The notes: generated by a model not told the origin, from the letters alone. A DNA stretch of 38,761 nucleotides from Jatrophihabitans sp. (GCA_025927835.1 JAICKR010000011.1:1-38761); one strand, 5' to 3'; positions 1 through 13,079 are shown, numbered from the stretch's first letter. Made by a program: numbers and translations.

Positions 1-1
1 C

Positions 2-1060
2 ATGGGCGTGTCCGGCGGCGAGGAGGGCGCGCTCAACGGCCCGTCGATCATGCCGGGCGGCTCGAAGGAGTCCTACGAACGCCTCGGGCCGATGTTCGAG
101 TCGATCGCCGCAGTGGTCGACGACGTGCCGTGCTGCGTGCACGTCGGACCGGACGGCGCCGGTCACTTCGTGAAGATGGTGCACAACGGCATCGAGTACG
201 CCGACATGCAGCTCATCGCCGAGGCCTACGACCTGCTGCGGCACGGTCTGGACGCGACACCCGCGCAGCTTGCGGAGGTGTTCGAGCAGTGGAACGAGGG
301 CGACCTCGAGTCGTTCCTCATCGAGATCACGGCGAAGGTGCTGGGCCAGGTCGACGCGGCCACCGGCAAGGGCTTCGTCGACGTCGTGCTCGACGAGGCC
401 GAGCAGAAGGGGACGGGACGCTGGACGGTGCAGAGCGCGCTCGACCTCGGCGTCCCGATCACCGGCATCGCCGAGGCGACGTTCGCCCGCGCGCTGTCCG
501 GACATGCCGAACAGCGCGAACCCGCGCGCGAGGCGTTCGGCTCCGATGTCGCATCCCTGGACATCGACGACCGCGACGCATTCGTCGAGGACGTGCGGCG
601 CGCGCTGTACGCGTCCAAGGTCGTCGCCTACGCGCAGGGCTTCGACCAGATCGCGGCCGGCTCGGCGGAGTACGACTGGGGCGTCGACCGCGGCGCGATG
701 GCGTCCATCTGGCGCGGCGGATGCATCATCCGGGCACGTTTCCTCAACCGCATCCGCGAGGCCTACGACGAGGACGCCTCACTCGCGTCGCTGCTGGTCG
801 CGCCGTACTTCGCCGACGCGGTGCGCGACGGCGTCGAGTCGTGGCGGCGGGTCGTCGCGCAGGCATCCACGGCGGGCATCCCGGTGCCCGCGTTCGCGTC
901 CTCGCTCGCCTACTACGACGGGCTGCGCCGCGACCGGCTGCCGGCCGCGCTCATCCAGGGTCTGCGCGACTACTTCGGCGCGCACACGTACCGCCGGGTC
1001 GACCGGGACGGGGTCTTCCACACGGAGTGGTCGGGCGACCGCGCCGAGCACGACGCGTAA
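2..1060 (+). CDS. gnd: 6-phosphogluconate dehydrogenase, decarboxylating, long form (5'-truncated by window edge)
   Basis: Translation GMGVSGGEEGALNGPSIMPGGS...HVGPDGAGHFVKMVHNGIEYADMQLIAEAYDLL...KGTGRWTVQSALDLGVPI is characteristic of 6PGDH; the N-terminal Rossmann part lies outside the window. Confidence 0.95.
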   Translation: MGVSGGEEGALNGPSIMPGGSKESYERLGPMFESIAAVVDDVPCCVHVGPDGAGHFVKMVHNGIEYADMQLIAEAYDLLRHGLDATPAQLAEVFEQWNEGDLESFLIEITAKVLGQVDAATGKGFVDVVLDEAEQKGTGRWTVQSALDLGVPITGIAEATFARALSGHAEQREPAREAFGSDVASLDIDDRDAFVEDVRRALYASKVVAYAQGFDQIAAGSAEYDWGVDRGAMASIWRGGCIIRARFLNRIREAYDEDASLASLLVAPYFADAVRDGVESWRRVVAQASTAGIPVPAFASSLAYYDGLRRDRLPAALIQGLRDYFGAHTYRRVDRDGVFHTEWSGDRAEHDA

Positions 1061-1189
1061 GTCACAGCGTTCGTCACGCCGGGTTGGGATCTGGTCACGG
1101 AGAGGGTTACCTCGAAGGGCGCTCGGCATGCGCGATCACGTCCTGTCGGTCTTGTCAGACCCCTGGTCCAGCGTCTGATCTATGGAGGG

Positions 1190-1700
1190 TCAGCCGAGAC
1201 GCAGCGGCGGCGTCTCGAGGCAGCCGATCAGCGCGTGCTCGTCGAGATCGGTGAGCGTGGCATCGCTGGCGATCACGGGCGCTCCACGCCCGCCGATCTG
1301 CTGGTGACGCAGCTGCGCGCGTCACGCCGCGCGAAGCGAAGGCCCGTGTCGAGCGCGCGCAGGATCTCGGCCCGCGGCGAGCCATCACGGGAGAGTTGCT
1401 CGGTCCACTCTTCCCGGAGACGTCCGAGGCGGTCTTCGACGCGCTGGCGGCGCCCGTGCCGAGCGAGGACGAGTCCGACAAGCGCACCACGATGAAGGAG
1501 CTGGCCGCACGAACCGGTGTCGCGGTCACCGGTCACGGCAGCATGCTGTCCATCAGCGCGTTGCTGCAGATGGCTTCGGATGCGCACGTCATCCCGGTCA
1601 TCTGCAACGACGCCGGCGGCATCCTGGCGTACGGCCGTAAGCGTCGGCTCGCGTCACCCGGCCAACGCCTCGCCCTCGCCGCCCGCGACCGCTCGGCTGG
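1190..1700 (+). pseudogene. Decayed DUF222/13E12-repeat (HNH endonuclease-type) gene: frameshifted, internally deleted, HNH part missing
   Basis: Frame 2: GSAETQRRRLEAADQRVLVEIGERGIAGDHGRSTPADLLVTQLRA. It continues in frame 1 from about 1321: VTPREAKARVERAQDLGPRRAITGELLGPLFPETSEAVFDA...LAARTGVAVTGHGSMLSISALLQMASDAHVIPVICNDAGGILAYGRKRRLASPGQRLALAARDR. This matches the typical DUF222 layout, which is then lost before the HNH motif. Confidence 0.7.
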
Positions 1701-1703
1701 AAC

Positions 1704-2045
1704 GTGGCCGAGGGCGTGTTCCTCTGCCTCACCGAGTTCGACGTCGATTTCTTCGTGCAGATGAATGCGCCCGGTACCGAGCTTGATGTCTGGGCCGTCC
1801 GCGGCGTCACCGCTGCCGACCTTGTCGACAACGGCCACGGCTTCTACTACTTGCCCGCCCGCATCCCACCGGACCGAATCACCCGACTCGACCCGCCGGA
1901 ACCGGCCCATCCGACGACGTATCACCATGGGCCCAGCACCGCGTACCAGAGCAGCATCACGGTCGAGTTCGATGACGGCACCGTGCTTCGCGGCGACCAG
2001 GTCCACGAGTTCATCCGCGACATCGAAACCCGCGATCGCCAGTAG
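1704..2045 (+). CDS. Orphan/hypothetical ORF, possibly a 3' gene fragment (GTG start uncertain)
   Basis: 113-aa ORF MAEGVFLCLTEFDVDFFVQMNAPGTELDVWAVRGVTAADLVDNGHGFYYLPARIPPDRITRL with natural-looking composition; the frame is open upstream into the DUF222 remnant. Confidence 0.4.
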   Translation: MAEGVFLCLTEFDVDFFVQMNAPGTELDVWAVRGVTAADLVDNGHGFYYLPARIPPDRITRLDPPEPAHPTTYHHGPSTAYQSSITVEFDDGTVLRGDQVHEFIRDIETRDRQ

Positions 2046-2067
2046 CGACGCAGATCAGCGCGGCGGG

Positions 2068-2706
2068 CTATCGGGGCTCGGCGGGGCGCGGGCCGGTCCT
2101 GACGCCGAGCCCGGCGACGAGCGCGACGCCGAGCGGCACCACCTGATCGGTGTCGATCGACAGCCCGGCATCGACGAGCGCCGACACGCCGCGGATCGAG
2201 TCCAGCGTCGATCCATGCAGGCTGAGTCCGTCGATGCGGGCCTGGGAGAGGTCGATGTCGGTGAGGTCGCAGTCGTGCAACGCGCAATTGCGCAGCCGGG
2301 CGTCGTAGAAGTCGGCGCCACGTAGCGAGGTGTTCCGCACACACAGGAACGTCGACGTCGAGCCGCGCAGGTTGGCGAGGTTCGCGACGCCGCCGTCGAT
2401 CACGACGTCGCTGAGCTCGGTGCCGCTGAACACGACGCCCGTCAGGCGGCACTCGACGAAGTGCACGCGCGTCAGCGCGGCGCCGTCGAGCACCGCGCCG
2501 GAGAAGTCGCACCGCTCGAAGCGAACGTCCCGGCAGCGCATCCCGCTGAAGGTGCGCGCGCCGACGTCGACCTCGCGCCACACGCACTCGGCGAGTTCGA
2601 GGTCGTACACGTGCTCGGCAAACGAAAGAGCCGCGGCTGAGACGTCGGGATCGTCCGGCAAGTCGGGCAGCTCGGCGACGACGCGCTGCTTGCTGCGGTC
2701 CGGCAC
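2068..2706 (-). CDS. Pentapeptide-repeat protein
   Basis: Repeats such as CDFSGAVLDGAALTRVHFVECRLTGVVFSGTELSDVVIDGGVANLANLRGS...SLRGADFYDARLRNCALHDCDLTDIDLSQARIDG. Confidence 0.85.
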   Translation of the reverse strand: MPDRSKQRVVAELPDLPDDPDVSAAALSFAEHVYDLELAECVWREVDVGARTFSGMRCRDVRFERCDFSGAVLDGAALTRVHFVECRLTGVVFSGTELSDVVIDGGVANLANLRGSTSTFLCVRNTSLRGADFYDARLRNCALHDCDLTDIDLSQARIDGLSLHGSTLDSIRGVSALVDAGLSIDTDQVVPLGVALVAGLGVRTGPRPAEPR

Positions 2707-2709
2707 GTG

Positions 2710-3621
2710 TCAGAACGTCTCGTTGCCCAGCGGCATCAGCCGGGCGGTCAGCTCCAAAGCGAGCGCCGGGTCGGCGGACGTGTTGCCGACGCGGTCGGAG
2801 TCGAAGTTCAGGTCGAGGAACACCTCGTCGACGCCGGCCGCGGCATAGGCAGCGAGGCCATCGCGAACCTGGTCGAGCGACCCGTTCAACAGCGCACGGT
2901 CGGCATCGTCGTTCGGCGCGTCGAGCAGCACCGTGACCCCACGCACCACGCAATGCACGGCATCGGGAGCCTTGCCTGCTTGCTCCGCCGCGGCGCGGAC
3001 GCCCTGCACCGCCGAACGGACGACGTCCAACGGCATCCGGCTGCTGCTGATCCACCCGTCGTATGCGCCCGCGCGGCGCAACGCCGGCTTGGCGGATCCC
3101 CCGATGAACACCGGCGGACGCGGTCGCTGCACCGGTCGCGGCGCGATGCGCGACTGCGGCACCTGGTAGTACTCACCCTCGAAGGACACCTCCTCACCGG
3201 ACAGCAGGACGTCGAGGCAGTCGAGCCACTCGTCGAAGCGCCGGCCGCGATGTTCCATCGGCACGCCCGCGGCCGCGTACTCGGCGGTCGACCAGCCCAG
3301 CCCGACGCCGCCGTCCAGCCGTCCGCCGGAGAGCACGTCCAGCGCGGCGAACTGCTTGGCGATTGCCACCGGCGAGTAGAACGGCCCGTTCACGATCGCC
3401 AGGCCGAGCCGCGCGCGCGTGGTGACCGCCGCGGCGTAGCCGAGCAGGATCATCGGGTCGAGCACGCTCTGGTACACGCCGGCCAGCGAGTCGTCGGCGA
3501 GCCAGCGCTGGAACGTCCACAGGCCGCGGAAGCCGTGTGCCTCCGCGTCCTTGGCCACCGAGACGATGTTGTCCGGCGTTGCCCACGTACCCGAGATGGG
3601 CAGCGCAAATCCCAGCTGCAT
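2710..3621 (-). CDS. LLM-class (luciferase-like, probably F420-dependent) flavin oxidoreductase
   Basis: MQLGFALPISGTWATPDNIVSVAKDAEAHGFRGLWTF...ALDVLSGGRLDGGVGLGW...PRPPVFIGGSAKPALRRAG... Confidence 0.88.
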   Translation of the reverse strand: MQLGFALPISGTWATPDNIVSVAKDAEAHGFRGLWTFQRWLADDSLAGVYQSVLDPMILLGYAAAVTTRARLGLAIVNGPFYSPVAIAKQFAALDVLSGGRLDGGVGLGWSTAEYAAAGVPMEHRGRRFDEWLDCLDVLLSGEEVSFEGEYYQVPQSRIAPRPVQRPRPPVFIGGSAKPALRRAGAYDGWISSSRMPLDVVRSAVQGVRAAAEQAGKAPDAVHCVVRGVTVLLDAPNDDADRALLNGSLDQVRDGLAAYAAAGVDEVFLDLNFDSDRVGNTSADPALALELTARLMPLGNETF

Positions 3622-3624
3622 CCG

Positions 3625-4644
3625 CTACTCCCCCGTCGGCAGCTCGACGTGGCCGCCGAACGCCTTGCGCATCGCGGACAACAACTTGTCCGCGTACTGT
3701 GCCTCGCCGCGGCTGGAGAACCGGGCGAACAGCGCCGCCGAGAGCACGGGCGCGGGGACGCCTTCGTCGATCGCAGCCTTCAGCGTCCAGCGTCCCTCGC
3801 CGGAGTCGGACACCCGGCCGGCGAGCCCTTCGAGTTCCGGGTTCGCGTTGAGCGATGCCGCGGTCAGGTCGAGCAGCCAGGACGCCACCACCGAGCCGCG
3901 GCGCCACACCTCGGTGACCTTCGCGATGTCCAGGTCGTACTGGTAGTACTGCGGCTGGTCGAGCGGGGTCTCCTCCGCCGAGTGCGACTGCTGCATGGCG
4001 CCCGCGTTCGCGTGGTGCAGCACGTTGAGGCCCTCTGCGTAGGCGGCCATCATGCCGTACTCGATGCCGTTGTGGACCATCTTCACGAAGTGCCCGGCGC
4101 CGTTCGGGCCGCAGTGCAGGTAGCCCTGCTCCTCGGGCGCGGGCTCACCGCTGCGCCCCTGGGTGCGCTCGATCTCGCCGAGGCCCGGCGCGATCGAACG
4201 GAACAGCGGGTCGAGGTGGGCGACGGTGTCGTCCTCGCCGCCGATCATCAGGCAGTACCCGCGCTCAAGGCCCCACACGCCGCCGCTCGTCCCCACATCG
4301 ACGAAGTGGATGTTTTTCTCACGCAGCGCGGCGGCGCGGTCGATATCCTCGCGGTAGTTCGAGTTGCCGCCGTCGATGATGATGTCGCCCGGCTCCATGA
4401 GCCCGGCGAGCTGCTCGACGACGCGCCCGGTGATGCCGGCCGGGATCATCACCCACGCGACCCGTGGCTTCTCCAGTGCGGCGACGAACTCCTCGAGCGT
4501 CGTGGTGCCGACCGCGCCGTCGGCGGCAAGGGCGTTCACCGACTCGGCGTTGGTGTCGAACGCGACGCCGGTGTGCCCGTCGCGCATGACGCGGCGCAGG
4601 ATGTTCGCGCCCATCCGCCCCAGGCCCACCATTCCGAGCTGCAT
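3625..4644 (-). CDS. gnd: 6-phosphogluconate dehydrogenase, short form (YqeC/GndB-like)
   Basis: MQLGMVGLGRMGANILRRVMRDGHTGVAFDTN...GDIIIDGGNSNYREDIDRAAALREKNIHFVDVGTSGGVWGLERGYCLMIGG...GPNGAGHFVKMVHNGIEYGMM; start set at the ATG at 4644, 2 nt after the pgi stop. Confidence 0.95.
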   Translation of the reverse strand: MQLGMVGLGRMGANILRRVMRDGHTGVAFDTNAESVNALAADGAVGTTTLEEFVAALEKPRVAWVMIPAGITGRVVEQLAGLMEPGDIIIDGGNSNYREDIDRAAALREKNIHFVDVGTSGGVWGLERGYCLMIGGEDDTVAHLDPLFRSIAPGLGEIERTQGRSGEPAPEEQGYLHCGPNGAGHFVKMVHNGIEYGMMAAYAEGLNVLHHANAGAMQQSHSAEETPLDQPQYYQYDLDIAKVTEVWRRGSVVASWLLDLTAASLNANPELEGLAGRVSDSGEGRWTLKAAIDEGVPAPVLSAALFARFSSRGEAQYADKLLSAMRKAFGGHVELPTGE

Positions 4645-4646
4645 GC

Positions 4647-6296
4647 TCACACCTCTCGCCGGGCCGCACGGTAGCGGCGGATGAGTGCATTCGTGGAGCT
4701 GTCGTGCCCGAGTTCGGGCTCGTCGGGCGCGCCGAGCTCGGCGGCCACCTTCTTCGCGAGCACCTTGCCGAGCTCGACACCCCACTGGTCGAAGGAGTTG
4801 ATCGTCCAGATCGTGCCCTGCGTGAACACGCTGTGTTCGTAGAGCGCGATGAGCACGCCGAGCGAGTGCGGGGTGAGCCGCTCGATCAGCATCGTGCTGG
4901 ACGGGCGGTTGCCCTCGAAGACCCGATGCGGCACCAACCACTCGGGCGTGCCCTCGGCGCGCACCTCGTCGGCGGTCTTGCCGAAGGCGAGCGCCTCTCC
5001 CTGCGCGAACACGTTCGCGGTGAGCAGGTCGTGATGGGTCGGCCCAGAGGTCGAGCCAAGCGGATTCATCGAGTGCAGGAAGCCGATGAAGTCACACGGG
5101 ATGAGCTCGGTGCCCTGGTGGATGAGCTGGTAGAAGCTGTGCTGCCCGTTGGTACCGGGCTCGCCCCAGTAGACCGGGCTCGTCGCGTAGTCGACGGCGT
5201 CGCCGGTCAGCGTGACGTGCTTGCCGTTCGACTCCATGGTGAGCTGCTGCAGGTAGGCCGGGAACCGCTTGAGGTACTGGTCGTAGGGCAGCACCGCCTG
5301 CGTCTGCGCGCCGAAGAAGTCGGCGTACCAGACCGTGAGCAGGCCGAGCAGCACCGGCAGGTTCGCCTCGAACGGAGCGGTACGGAAGTGCTCGTCCATC
5401 TCGTGGAAGCCGGCGAGCAGGTCGCGGAAGCCGTCGGCCCCGATCGCGATCATCGTCGACAGCCCGATGGCCGAATCCATCGAATACCGGCCGCCGACCC
5501 AATCCCAGAACCCGAACATGTTCATGACGTCGATGCCGAACTCGGAGGCCGCCTCGGCGTTCGTCGACACGGCGACGAAGTGCTTCGCGATGGCCGAGCG
5601 GTCCTGCAGTTCGGCCAGCAGCCAGTCGCGTGCGGTGGACGCGTTCGTCATCGTCTCGAGCGTGGTGAACGTCTTGGACGAGACGATGAACAGCGTCTCG
5701 GCGGGGTCGAGGTCGCGCGTGGCCTCGGCGAAGTCGGTGCCGTCGATATTCGAGACGAAGCGGAAGGTGAGCTCGCGCGCGGAGAAGTGGCGCAGCGCCT
5801 CGTACGCCATCACCGGCCCGAGGTCGGACCCGCCGATGCCGATGTTGACGATGTTGACGATCGGCTTGCCGGTGTGGCCGAGCCACTTGCCCTCGCGCAC
5901 CGACGTGGCGAACTCCGCCATCCGGTCGAGCACCTCGTGCACGCCGGGCACGACGTTCAGGCCGTCGACCTCGATCACCGCCTGCTTCGGCGCGCGCAGC
6001 GCGACGTGCAGCACCGCACGGTCCTCGGTGACGTTGATCTTCGCGCCGGAGAACATCGCGTCGATGCGTCCTCGTAGGTCGGACTCGTCGGCGAGCTGGA
6101 GCAGCAGACGCAGGGTCTGGTCGGTGATCCGGTGCTTGGAATAGTCGAGGTAGATGCCGCACGCCTCTGCGGTGAGCCGCTCACCGCGGTCGGGATCAGT
6201 GGCGAACAGGTCGCGCAGGTGCGTGCCGGCGAGCTCGCCGTGATGGCTGCGCAGCGCAGCCCAGGCCGGACGGGTCGGGAGCGGCTCGGTCGGCAT
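4647..6296 (-). CDS. pgi: Glucose-6-phosphate isomerase
   Basis: 549 aa; motifs [78 protein letters not shown]. Confidence 0.98.
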   Translation of the reverse strand: MPTEPLPTRPAWAALRSHHGELAGTHLRDLFATDPDRGERLTAEACGIYLDYSKHRITDQTLRLLLQLADESDLRGRIDAMFSGAKINVTEDRAVLHVALRAPKQAVIEVDGLNVVPGVHEVLDRMAEFATSVREGKWLGHTGKPIVNIVNIGIGGSDLGPVMAYEALRHFSARELTFRFVSNIDGTDFAEATRDLDPAETLFIVSSKTFTTLETMTNASTARDWLLAELQDRSAIAKHFVAVSTNAEAASEFGIDVMNMFGFWDWVGGRYSMDSAIGLSTMIAIGADGFRDLLAGFHEMDEHFRTAPFEANLPVLLGLLTVWYADFFGAQTQAVLPYDQYLKRFPAYLQQLTMESNGKHVTLTGDAVDYATSPVYWGEPGTNGQHSFYQLIHQGTELIPCDFIGFLHSMNPLGSTSGPTHHDLLTANVFAQGEALAFGKTADEVRAEGTPEWLVPHRVFEGNRPSSTMLIERLTPHSLGVLIALYEHSVFTQGTIWTINSFDQWGVELGKVLAKKVAAELGAPDEPELGHDSSTNALIRRYRAARREV

Positions 6297-6305
6297 AGGA
6301 CCTGC

Positions 6306-8786
6306 CTACCAGGTTGGCGGTGGCCCTGCCGCCTCGCCCCCCGGCCGTGACCCAGCATCCGGCTCGGCGCCGATCGCCCGGTAGAACTCGCCGATGACCG
6401 CGTCGTTGTAGCGGGCGGCGTCGAAGGACGCGGGCGGCACCGCGCCGGTCAGGAACTGCTGCATGCCGGCGGCGAGGGCGGCGGCATCGCGCTCGACGAC
6501 CAGGCCGCAACCGCTCGGCAGCGTGTCGACGACCGAGCCGAACCGCGTGACGACGATCGGCAGGGCGAGCACGAGCGCCTCGAGCAGGACCACCGGTTGT
6601 CCCTCGTAGTCGCTCGAGAGCACGAAGCAGTCCGCGGCGCGCATCGCGGGATACGGGTTGGCCTGCTGACCGGCGAGCTCGACCACGGCGTCGAGACCGA
6701 GTTCGGAAACGCTCGCGCGCAGCTCGTCGCGCAGCGGCCCGTCGCCGACGATGACGAGCCGGGTCGCCGGCTCGGCGTCGTGCACGATGCGGAACGCCTG
6801 GAGCAGGCGCAGGTGGTTCTTCTCCGCGGAGAGCCGCCCCACGCTGATGAACGTGCGCGCGTCGTCAACGGACGGCGCGGCGGCTTCGGCCGCCTCGAGG
6901 ATGCGGGCGGCGTCGATGGTGTTGCGCGCATAGGTGAACCGCTCGGCGGGTTCCCAGACGCGCAGCCCGGCGGCGTTCACCTCGCTCAGCGCACGTGACA
7001 CCGACACGAGGTGATCGGCGCGCTCGAGCAGGGCGGCGGTGCCGCGCAGCCGCGAGCGCAGCCTGCGGGTGCGTCGCGGGTTGGTCATCTCGGCGGCGAT
7101 GTCGTTGTGCAGCCAGATCGACAACGACCCGCTCGGCCGCGCGATGAGCAGCTTGATCCAGTACGGCTCGTAGCTGCTGAAGTCGATGACATGCTCGTAA
7201 CGGCTGGCGCCGAAGGCGCGCGTCCACTCGGCGCGCATCAGCTGAGCCGAACCATCGGCGAGCGCGCGCCGGCCGGCCCGCGACCAGCGGGCCGCCGCGA
7301 TCTGGGCCCGCACGCGCACCTTGCTCGCGGTCAGCCAAGGCGGCAGCACGAACAGCCGCACCCGCGGGTCGAGCCTGCGGGCCACGTCGCGCTGGCCCGC
7401 AGCGCCGGTCTCGGCGAACCAGGCAGAGACGTCGTAGCGGTCATGATCGATGGTGCGCAGCAGCGACAACACCGAGGAGGTGATGCCGTTGGGCTGCAGG
7501 CTGCCTACGTGCACCAGCAACCGGGGGCGGCCGTCGCGGGAAGCGCCGCGCACGTCGTAGTCACGCTGCTCGCCGCGGAACACGACGTCGATCACCCGGT
7601 CGGTAGCGCCACCGTCCTCGTGCGGGCAGAAGCGGGCACGCGCGGTTGCGTAGCGCTCGGCGTGGGCCGGCAATGGTTCGCGCGCGCCGGAGATCTCGTC
7701 CACGTGCGCGGCGAGCTCGTCGACGGTGCGCGCGACCGGCCCCGGCCAGTGCTCGGGCGCGAGGTTGACGCGCCGGGTCGCCACGTAATCGTCCAGGTCG
7801 GGCGCATAGAACAGGATGGGCCTTCCCGTGGCAAGGAAGTCGACCCACACCGACGAGTAGTCGGTGATGAGGATGTCGGTACCGGCGAGCAGTTCGTTCG
7901 TCGCCACCGCGTTGGGCACCAGCACGCCGCGCAATTCGGAATGGTTGCGCGCGTGTCGGTACGCGCGCTCGTGCACCTTGAGCAGCACCGTCCGCCTGCG
8001 CCGCCCGGAGCGCGCGCGCAGCGTGTCGACGACGTGGCGCAGCTGCGCGATGTCGTCGTCCGGCCGGTCGAAGTTGCCGCGCCACGTCGGCGCGTACAGC
8101 ACGACCTCGGCACTCGGGTCGAGGTCGATGCCGTGGCCGGCCAGTCGATCGCGCACGGCGGCGCGGTCGGCGGCGAACTGGCGGTCGATGCGCGGCGTGC
8201 CGACGGCGAGCAGCCGTCCCTCGAACGCGTTGGTCATCTTGTAGGCGCGCAGGTACATCGAGGCGGTGTCGTCGTTCGGGGCGAGCAGGTAGTCGGCGGC
8301 GACGAGGTTGCGCACCACGTTGCGGGCCGCGAACGCGCCGTCGGGCACGTCGTAACCCATCGCCTTGATCGGCGTCCCGTGCCAGGTGTTGAGGTAGACC
8401 TGCCCGTCGCGCTTGCTGAACGGCTGCGGGAACGTCGCGTTGTTCACCAGGTACTTAGCAGTGGCGAGCGCCCGGTAGTAGTGCCGCGAACCGCGACGCA
8501 CGACGCGCACCCGCGGATCGGACGCGAACTCGGCAACGCTGTCGCGGTACGCATCCGGGTCGGTAAGCGCCCAGACGTGTTGCAGGTGCCGGAGGTCGTC
8601 TGCGGCGAGCAGCCCGCGGAAGATCGCTTCGGGGTTGCACAGCAGGCCGTTGCCGCCGAACGACTCGTACAGCACCGTGTGCTGCTGCAGCGGCGCACGG
8701 TGGGCGCGGGTGCGCGATTGCGAGTCGACGAGCTGCTTGAGCCTGCGCGCCGCCGGAGCGAGCCGGGTGGGAAGCCGGGGCGCCAC
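6306..8786 (-). CDS. Fusion protein: N-terminal CDP-glycerol glycerophosphotransferase (TagF-like) domain plus C-terminal GT4 glycosyltransferase
   Basis: 826 aa. N-terminal half: YLNTWHGTPIKAMGYDVP...LAPNDDTASMYLRAYKM...VLYAPTWRGNFDRPDDD...NELLAGTDILITDYSSVWVDFLATGRPILFYAPDLDDY. C-terminal half: FISVGRLSAEKNHLRLLQAFRIVHDAEPATRLVIVGDGPLRDEL...SSDYEGQPVVLLEALVLALPIVVT. Confidence 0.9.
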   Translation of the reverse strand: MAPRLPTRLAPAARRLKQLVDSQSRTRAHRAPLQQHTVLYESFGGNGLLCNPEAIFRGLLAADDLRHLQHVWALTDPDAYRDSVAEFASDPRVRVVRRGSRHYYRALATAKYLVNNATFPQPFSKRDGQVYLNTWHGTPIKAMGYDVPDGAFAARNVVRNLVAADYLLAPNDDTASMYLRAYKMTNAFEGRLLAVGTPRIDRQFAADRAAVRDRLAGHGIDLDPSAEVVLYAPTWRGNFDRPDDDIAQLRHVVDTLRARSGRRRRTVLLKVHERAYRHARNHSELRGVLVPNAVATNELLAGTDILITDYSSVWVDFLATGRPILFYAPDLDDYVATRRVNLAPEHWPGPVARTVDELAAHVDEISGAREPLPAHAERYATARARFCPHEDGGATDRVIDVVFRGEQRDYDVRGASRDGRPRLLVHVGSLQPNGITSSVLSLLRTIDHDRYDVSAWFAETGAAGQRDVARRLDPRVRLFVLPPWLTASKVRVRAQIAAARWSRAGRRALADGSAQLMRAEWTRAFGASRYEHVIDFSSYEPYWIKLLIARPSGSLSIWLHNDIAAEMTNPRRTRRLRSRLRGTAALLERADHLVSVSRALSEVNAAGLRVWEPAERFTYARNTIDAARILEAAEAAAPSVDDARTFISVGRLSAEKNHLRLLQAFRIVHDAEPATRLVIVGDGPLRDELRASVSELGLDAVVELAGQQANPYPAMRAADCFVLSSDYEGQPVVLLEALVLALPIVVTRFGSVVDTLPSGCGLVVERDAAALAAGMQQFLTGAVPPASFDAARYNDAVIGEFYRAIGAEPDAGSRPGGEAAGPPPTW

Positions 8787-8787
8787 G

Positions 8788-12067
<3,280 letters not shown>

Positions 12068-12075
<8 letters not shown>

Positions 12076-13000
12076 GGCGCACCCCGTCGGTGCGCGCTGC
12101 GTCCAGCACCGCGGGCGTCGGCTTCGGCGCGTGGAGCAAGCCGTCGCGCAGCCCGCGGCGCAACGCGCGGCGCAGCGTCGCGCGGTCGGTCGAGCGGCGG
12201 TAGGTGCGCAGCCAGCGGCGCAGCGTCGCGCCGATGTAGGCGACACGCTCGACCGGGGCGAGGCTGCGGCTGCGGGTGAACACCCACAGCTTGTTGCGGA
12301 CCTCGAAGTAGAACCGCTCGCCGGGGTCGGCGTCGGTCGAGCCGAACGTCCTCGTCTTGTGCACGACGACGCTGCTCGGGCAGTAGAGCCCGATGCTGCC
12401 GCGCAGCAGCCGGCTCGTGTACTCGAAGTCGTCGTTCCAGAGGAAGTAGTCGGCGACCGGGAGTCCGTGCCGGCGCACCGCGTCCGCGTTGCACAGCACC
12501 GACACGAACGACGCCGAGCGGATCGCCATCGCACCCACCGACCGCGCCGCGGCGCGCTCGGCCGCCCGCACACCCGGCTTCTCCCGCGGCGTGTTCATCG
12601 GATGGTCGCGCCCGTCCGTCCACACGACCTTGCTGGCGAGCACGGCCGGACGCGCATCGGCGCGGGACGCGACATCGAGCAGGTTCTCGAGTGCGGTCGG
12701 GGTGGGCACCGTGTCGTCGTCGAGCAGCCAGATCCAGTCGGCGTCGTGCTGCTGCACCGCACGTTCGATGCCGACGGCGAATCCGCCCGCGCCACCGATG
12801 TTGTCGGCGAGCCGGACGACGTCGACGCGGGGTTGCCAGCTCCGCAACTCCGCGTCGGTGCCGTCGGTGGAGGCGTTGTCGACGACCACCACTGCATCCG
12901 GGCGCCGCGTCTGGCCGGTAACCGCAGTCACGGACTCGTGCAGCAGTGCGCGCCGGTTCCAGGTGACGATGACCGCGACGACCCGCTGGTCCCTGTTCAC
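12068..13000 (-). CDS. GT2 family glycosyltransferase (GlfT1/rhamnosyltransferase-like)
   Basis: VNRDQRVVAVIVTWNRRALLHESVTAVTGQTRRPDAVVVVDNASTDGTDAELRSW...DNIGGAGGFAVGIERAVQQHDADWIWLLDDDTVPTP; GTG start 13000 preceded by GAGGAGAG. Confidence 0.88.
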
Positions 13001-13079
13001 CGCTCTCCTCACGTGACCCGCAAGTCTGCCAGATGGCCTTATCTTGCCGGGCCGACCACCGCGTGCTGCGAGACCGCGG

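Noticed and set aside
2707-4674. 655-aa plus-strand ORF opposite LLM oxidoreductase and gnd
   Set aside because: Arg/His/Val-rich shadow frame antisense to two confidently identified genes; high GC produces long spurious ORFs
4704-6077. 457-aa plus-strand ORF opposite pgi
   Set aside because: Antisense shadow of pgi with low-complexity composition
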